Origin: Nitrospiraceae bacterium
GTDB taxonomy: Bacteria > Nitrospirota > Nitrospiria > Nitrospirales > Nitrospiraceae
Assembly: GCA_025934615.1 (NCBI GenBank)
Contig: JAICXS010000102.1
Coordinates: 1 to 6,746, forward strand
DNA length: 6,746 nucleotides
Reading direction: 5' to 3'
In this document: positions 6,436 through 6,746 of the stretch, piece by piece
Position numbering within the stretch: the stretch's first letter is position 1
Layout: each line of letters starts with the position of its first letter
Position numbers and translations under genes: made by a program
The notes under the pieces: generated by a model
Seen by the model: the letters and a program-made list of their open reading frames with translations, nothing else
Database searches by the model: none
What the model was told of the DNA's origin: nothing

Positions 6436-6746
6436 ATATGTTTGAGAAGAATCTGGCGATGATAGCATCGAAGGATGCAGCGCTTGCGACAGCCCTGCGA
6501 GAGTCTCGAGGCGGCGCGATCAAGATCATCCCTGCGCGAAACGGGCAGCCGACGGCGACGGTAGCCGGCCTCGCTCTTCATAGTGCGTACGATCCCCGGC
6601 GTGAGGCAGAGGCATGGGCCACGGCACAGGTGGCTGTTTGTCGGCCGGGCGAAGTGCTGATCGTCCTCGGCGTCGGGTTGCTGTATCACGTCGAAGCGTT
6701 GCGAAGCCGCGTCTCGTACGATACCACTATCAGCGTGATTGTGCCC
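6432..6746 (+). CDS. Maf/DUF115-like motility accessory glycosyltransferase, 3'-truncated
   Basis: Open from the ATG to the right edge: 105 codons with no stop, so only the N-terminal part is visible. LHSAYDPRREAEAWA (residues 49-63), followed by EVLIVLGVGLLYHVEAL (74-90), is the characteristic start of DUF115 / MptE-like proteins, where the LHS-YDP segment and the glycine-rich strand-loop open a Rossmann-like domain. Members next to glycosyltransferase genes are usually the Maf flagellin glycosyltransferases, which transfer nonulosonic acids such as pseudaminic or legionaminic acid to flagellin in the cytoplasm (established for Campylobacter, Helicobacter, Aeromonas and others). The start overlaps the preceding stop as ATGA (6432-6435), a classic coupled arrangement. 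The family assignment rests on a short but distinctive segment; the flagellin role is inferred from the family. Alternatives are a related DUF115 protein of polysaccharide synthesis or, less likely here, a pterin pyrophosphokinase-type enzyme. Confidence 0.75.
   Translation, partial: MNMFEKNLAMIASKDAALATALRESRGGAIKIIPARNGQPTATVAGLALHSAYDPRREAEAWATAQVAVCRPGEVLIVLGVGLLYHVEALRSRVSYDTTISVIVP

Overview
The window is a piece of a bacterial glycan-assembly locus, with every gene on the + strand and almost every base coding. It holds, in order: the 3' part of a radical SAM gene; a 175-bp gap containing a strong hairpin; a very long gene (1390 codons) fusing a cobalamin-binding-type radical SAM enzyme to two family-2 glycosyltransferase domains and a TPR tail; a family-9 (heptosyltransferase-like) glycosyltransferase; and the 5' end of a gene resembling the Maf/DUF115 motility-associated factors, which glycosylate flagellin. 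I see no RNA genes, insertion sequences, CRISPR arrays or integration sites.

Layout. Positions 2-862 are a 5'-truncated B12-type radical SAM protein. Positions 863-1037 are non-coding: a short stem-loop with an alternative pairing partner, then a near-perfect inverted repeat with a T-run at 989-1017, then a good Shine-Dalgarno for the next gene. Positions 1038-5210, 5200-6435 and 6432 onward are chained by 11-bp and 4-bp overlaps, so they are probably one translationally coupled operon. The first gene may be read through into it or separated from it by the 989-1017 hairpin.

How the genes may work together (inference). Maf-like, GT9 and GT2 proteins side by side fit a pathway that builds and attaches a sugar chain on flagellin, or less likely on a surface polysaccharide. 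Two radical SAM proteins, one covalently joined to glycosyltransferases, suggest that a sugar or glycan intermediate is chemically altered, for example by C-methylation, epimerisation or deoxygenation, during assembly. The TPR tail could hold the acceptor protein or partner enzymes.

Organism. The DNA is moderately GC-rich (high fifties percent by eye) and uses ATG starts with AAGGAG/GAAGG-type ribosome sites. The style of the GT9 and Maf-like proteins recalls flagellar glycosylation loci of Nitrospira and of deltaproteobacteria. Nitrospirota is my best guess, from memory and not shown by the sequence alone.
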